The position numbers were made by a program, and so were the translations under genes. From Actinomadura litoris (GTDB lineage: Bacteria; Actinomycetota; Actinomycetes; Streptosporangiales; Streptosporangiaceae), in NCBI RefSeq assembly GCF_009733595.1, contig NZ_WOFH01000025.1:1-55861 (forward strand): a DNA stretch of 55,861 nt. The letters are read 5' to 3'. Under the pieces are notes generated by a model, which did no database searches, was not told the origin of the DNA, and was given only the letters and a program-made list of their open reading frames with translations. Shown here piece after piece: positions 53,701 to 55,861 of this stretch. Numbering within the stretch: position 1 is the stretch's first letter; every line of letters starts with the position of its first letter.

Positions 53701-55861
53701 CCCTGACCCGCGACAGGACGTCGCGGAACGACGGATCACCCGACAGGTCGGTCCGGACGACCAGCGTGTTGACGAAGAAGCCGACCAGGCCGTCCAGCGC
53801 CGCGTCCGTCCGCCCGGCCACCGCCGACCCGATCGGCACATCGGTCCCCGCACCCAAACGCGACAGCAGCATCGCCAACGCGGCCTGCAACACCATGAAC
53901 GTCGTCACGCCCTCGGCGCGGGCGACCTCGGCGAGCCGCGCGTGGACCTCTGCCGGAGCATCAAGCGGGACGTCGTGCCCCTTCCGCGACGGAACCAGTG
54001 GACGCGGACGGTCGAACGGCAACCCCAGTTCCTCGGGGACGCCTGCCAGCGCCTCGCGCCAGTACGCCACCTGACCCGAGATCAAACTGCCGGGATCCGC
54101 CTCGTCGCCCAGCACCTGCCGCTGCCACAGCGTGTGGTCGGCGTACTGGACGGGCAGCGGTTTCCAGTCGGGGACGTGGCCGCGGCTTCGCGCCGCGTAC
54201 GCGGTCGACAGGTCCCGGGCCAGCGGGTCCATCGACCAGCCGTCACTGGCGATGTGGTGCAGCACGACGAGGAGGACACGCTCGTCCTGCCCCGTCCCGA
54301 AAAGCCACGCCCGGATCGGCACCTCGACCGCCAGGTCGAACGCGTACCGGGCCGCCTCCGCGACGGTGCCGCCGGGCGCGGTCTCCAGCTCCCAGTCCAG
54401 CTCGTCGATGCCGACGACGCGCTGGTAGGGCTCGCCGTCCGCGACCGGGAACACGGTGCGCAGCACCTCGTGCCGGCCGATCACATCCCGCAGCGCCAAA
54501 CCCAAAGCCTTGACGTCCACCGCACCCGCGAGCCGCAACGCGATCGGGACGTTGTAGGTGGCGCTCGGACCCTCCAACTGCTCGATGAACCACAACCGCC
54601 GCTGCCCATACGACAACGGAACCCGCTCCGGCCGCTCCATCACGGTCAGCGGGGCGCGTGCCTCTCCCGCGCCGGTCAGCCGCTCGGCGAGACCGGCCAC
54701 CGTGGGCGCCTCGAACAGCGTGCGGATCTCGGTCTCCACGCCCAGGACGACCCGGATCCGATCAACGAGCCGGACCGCCAGCAGCGAGTGCCCGCCCAGG
54801 TCGAAGAAGTCGTCGTCGACGCTGACGTTGTCGAGGCCGAGGACTTCGGCGAACGCGGCGCACAGGATCTCCTCGCGGATGTTGGAGGGCGCGCGTCCTT
54901 GTCCGGCGGACCCGGCGAAGTCGGGGGCGGGGAGGGCTTTGCGGTCGAGTTTGCCGTTGCCGGTCAGCGGCAGCGCCTCCAGCACCACGACGGCGGAGGG
55001 GACCATGTGCTCGGGAAGCCGCTGCGCCGCGAACTGCCGCACGACCGTCGCGAGCCCCTCGTCCTCGGGGTCGTCCGCGACGATGTAGGCGACCAGCCGC
55101 AACTCACCGGGAGTGTCCTGGCGGGCGACGACGGCGGCCTGGCTCACCCGGGAGTGCGCGTTGAGGACGGCTTGGACCTCGCCCGGCTCGATCCGGAAGC
55201 CGCGGATCTTGACCTGGTCGTCGGCGCGGCCCGCGAAGACCAGGAGACCGTCCTGCGTCCACCGGACGCGGTCACCCGTCCGATACATGCGCTCACCGGG
55301 AATGAACGGGCACGCCACGAACCGCTCCGCCGTCAGCCCAGCACGCCCGACATAACCCCGGGCCAACTGGGCCCCGGCGACATACAGCTCCCCCACCACA
55401 CCCGGAGCCACCGGACACAGGAACTCATCCAGCACGAACACGCGGGTGTTCCCGACCGGCGATCCCACCGGAACGACGCCGCCCGACGAAAGCCGGGTGG
55501 TCGTCACACCGATCGTCGCCTCGGTGGGGCCGTAGTGGTTGAACACCGCGCATTCACCCGCAGCCTCAACCAGTTCCCGCACCCACTCCGGAGGCGCAGC
55601 CTCACCACCCAGAACCAGCGACCGGGCAGGCAGCACATTCCGCGCCCCCGCGACCGACGACAACGCCGCCAAATGCGACGGAACAGCCTTCACATAATCG
55701 ATCCCATGCTCGGCCAGATACCCCGACACCGCGCCCGGGTCGGTCACGGCCTCCTCCGGCAGGATGTGCAACTCCCCACCGGTCGCCAAACTCGCGAACA
55801 CCACCGTGTTACCCAGGTCGGTGACCTGCGCCTGAAGCAGCGCATACTTCCCACCCGGCGC
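50708..55861 (-). CDS. NRPS, 5' end outside window; two modules lack the A core
   Basis: The visible 1717 residues begin inside an A domain, after A3, and continue to the natural stop. Order: A (partial), T, C, vestigial A, T, C, vestigial A, T. The partial A reads DLTKVGHIGK, the Asp code. Both C domains are intact (VLHHIASDGW, TIHHIAGDGW). The second T has FFRVLGGHSLL, one residue longer than the usual FFALGGHSLL. The C-terminus ends in RRMRAGEES within what is elsewhere a T-C linker, with no recognisable docking domain. Earlier modules and any acyl or starter domain lie to the right of the window. Confidence 0.95.
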   Translation of the reverse strand, partial: APGGKYALLQAQVTDLGNTVVFASLATGGELHILPEEAVTDPGAVSGYLAEHGIDYVKAVPSHLAALSSVAGARNVLPARSLVLGGEAAPPEWVRELVEAAGECAVFNHYGPTEATIGVTTTRLSSGGVVPVGSPVGNTRVFVLDEFLCPVAPGVVGELYVAGAQLARGYVGRAGLTAERFVACPFIPGERMYRTGDRVRWTQDGLLVFAGRADDQVKIRGFRIEPGEVQAVLNAHSRVSQAAVVARQDTPGELRLVAYIVADDPEDEGLATVVRQFAAQRLPEHMVPSAVVVLEALPLTGNGKLDRKALPAPDFAGSAGQGRAPSNIREEILCAAFAEVLGLDNVSVDDDFFDLGGHSLLAVRLVDRIRVVLGVETEIRTLFEAPTVAGLAERLTGAGEARAPLTVMERPERVPLSYGQRRLWFIEQLEGPSATYNVPIALRLAGAVDVKALGLALRDVIGRHEVLRTVFPVADGEPYQRVVGIDELDWELETAPGGTVAEAARYAFDLAVEVPIRAWLFGTGQDERVLLVVLHHIASDGWSMDPLARDLSTAYAARSRGHVPDWKPLPVQYADHTLWQRQVLGDEADPGSLISGQVAYWREALAGVPEELGLPFDRPRPLVPSRKGHDVPLDAPAEVHARLAEVARAEGVTTFMVLQAALAMLLSRLGAGTDVPIGSAVAGRTDAALDGLVGFFVNTLVVRTDLSGDPSFRDVLSRVRERSLAAYAHQDVPFERLVEELSPSRSMARHPLFQVSLTLQNNVQAELELSGVHADGVATGASAAKFDLEFGVAETTGADGAPAGLRGGLVAAADLFEPDSARRLGRRWARVLEVLSADPETRLSTLDVRDEAERREVDAWSASESAHILDAEMRPVPAGVVGDLHTAAEPDGPVRRTGDRARWTFDGRLVIEQNDPAPAPESDPKQSGTGRAPSGMHEEILCGLFAEVLGLERVGVDDDFFRVLGGHSLLATRLVSRVRKVLGVEVPLRALFEAPTVAGLAARLGEAAAARLALTPRKRPERVPLSFAQQRLWFIRQLEGPSATYNIPIALRLSGDVDPVALGAALRDVVERHEVLRTVFPTEDGEPYQHVIDIDRLGWRLETAAVAPDGLPGAVARAAGYAFDLAVEAPIRAWLFEAGRDERVLVVTIHHIAGDGWSMGLLARDVSAAYLARSEGRVPKWDPLPVQYADYALWQRELLGDENDPGSVISEQLAYWRDALAGAPEELPLPADRPRPRVASYQGHEASLDVSPETHARLLKVAREEGVTTFMVLQAALAVLLSRLGAGADVPIGSDVAGRTDDALDGLVGFFVNTLVVRTDLSGDPTFREVLSRVRERSLAAFAHQDVPFERLVKELSPARSRSRHPLFQVMLSVHNNEGADLDLPGADTGGVSTGLTVAKFDLDVSVGEAFDAHGAPAGLRGSVVGAADLFDPESVELIGGRLARVLGAVTGDPGLPVGAVDVLGDAERRRVLGDWSAKESAYVLDEGLRPVPPGVPGDLYVLPSPDSAEESLVACPFEPGAMMRPTGERARWTRDGTLDLLKPPDTPVRAGDRRLVAYVVPAPGAAIDEAELREFVRAHLPESMVPAALMALAELPLTANGKLDHGALPAPRRTAPVSRGPSDPREEALCAAFAQVLGLERVGVDDDFFALGGHSLLAVRLVSRIRAALGVETDIVTLFEAPTVAGLAARLDEQARLGEERTRRPALRRMRAGEES
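51031..51436 (-). other. Vestigial A domain 2 (about 135 residues, A10 kept)
   Basis: It keeps YVLDEGLRPVPPGVPGDLYV, an A7-like RPTGERARWTRDG, then jumps past A8 to RRLVAYVVPAPG and the A10 stretch LPLTANGKLDHGALP. The AMP-binding core is missing. Confidence 0.9.
53085..53284 (-). other. Vestigial A domain 1 (about 65 residues, no A10)
   Basis: Between an intact C and an intact T. It keeps only an A6-proximal piece (AHILDAEMRPVPAGVVGDL) and an A7 piece (RRTGDRARWTFDGRLV). A1-A5, A8, A9 and the A10 lysine are absent. It is the shortest of the four remnants. Confidence 0.88.

Overview
The window is high-GC actinomycete DNA. Markers are a TIGR03083/mycothiol-type protein, a DUF732 protein, a trypco2 protein, GTG starts and an actinobacterial-style rRNA leader. 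No gene here fixes the genus.

Layout. (1) Bases 1-600: the leader and three tandem promoters of an rRNA operon transcribed leftward; its 16S gene lies outside the window. (2) 681-7761: ordinary accessory or housekeeping genes. These are a dispanin-like and a DUF2752 membrane protein, a TetR regulator, a TIGR03083 protein, a metallophosphoesterase, an NAD-dependent epimerase-like protein, a rhodanese, a Gfo/Idh/MocA oxidoreductase and a DUF732 secreted protein. (3) 8219-14437: a candidate NTP-dependent conflict module. A trypco2 protein is translationally coupled to a 1666-residue trypsin-like protease/NACHT-type NTPase/helical-repeat protein, and a nitrilase-superfamily amidohydrolase follows. 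(4) 14480 to the right edge: a nonribosomal peptide (NRPS) cluster running past base 55861.

The NRPS cluster holds a NodU/TobZ-type carbamoyltransferase, an unrecognised 158-residue protein, an ABC exporter, a free-standing adenylation (A) protein, an SbnA-like 2,3-diaminopropionate (Dap) enzyme, MbtH, an alpha/beta hydrolase, a GNAT, a CmlA-like diiron beta-hydroxylase, an APH-like kinase and three large synthetases on the minus strand. In order of synthesis the synthetases read: A(Asp)-T-C-dA-T-C-dA-T // C-dA-T-Cdual-A(Gly)-T-Cdual-dA-T // C-A-T-Cdual-A-T-Cdual-A(Asp)-T-C-A(Asp)-T-C-A-T-TE. Here dA is a vestigial A domain of about 65-135 residues.

The most unusual signal is that four of eleven modules have lost the AMP-binding core. 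The free-standing A protein stops about 25 residues after its A8 motif, so it lacks A9 and the A10 lysine. Three of the four vestigial domains begin again almost exactly at that point and keep the A10 NGK lysine. The pieces are complementary, which suggests a split adenylation domain working in trans, with Dap as the likely substrate. Two near-consensus StrR-type operators (9-bp arms, 11-bp gap) lie at 22087-22115 and 25488-25516, with related half sites at 16970-17019. They suggest that a StrR-family regulator outside the window controls the cluster.
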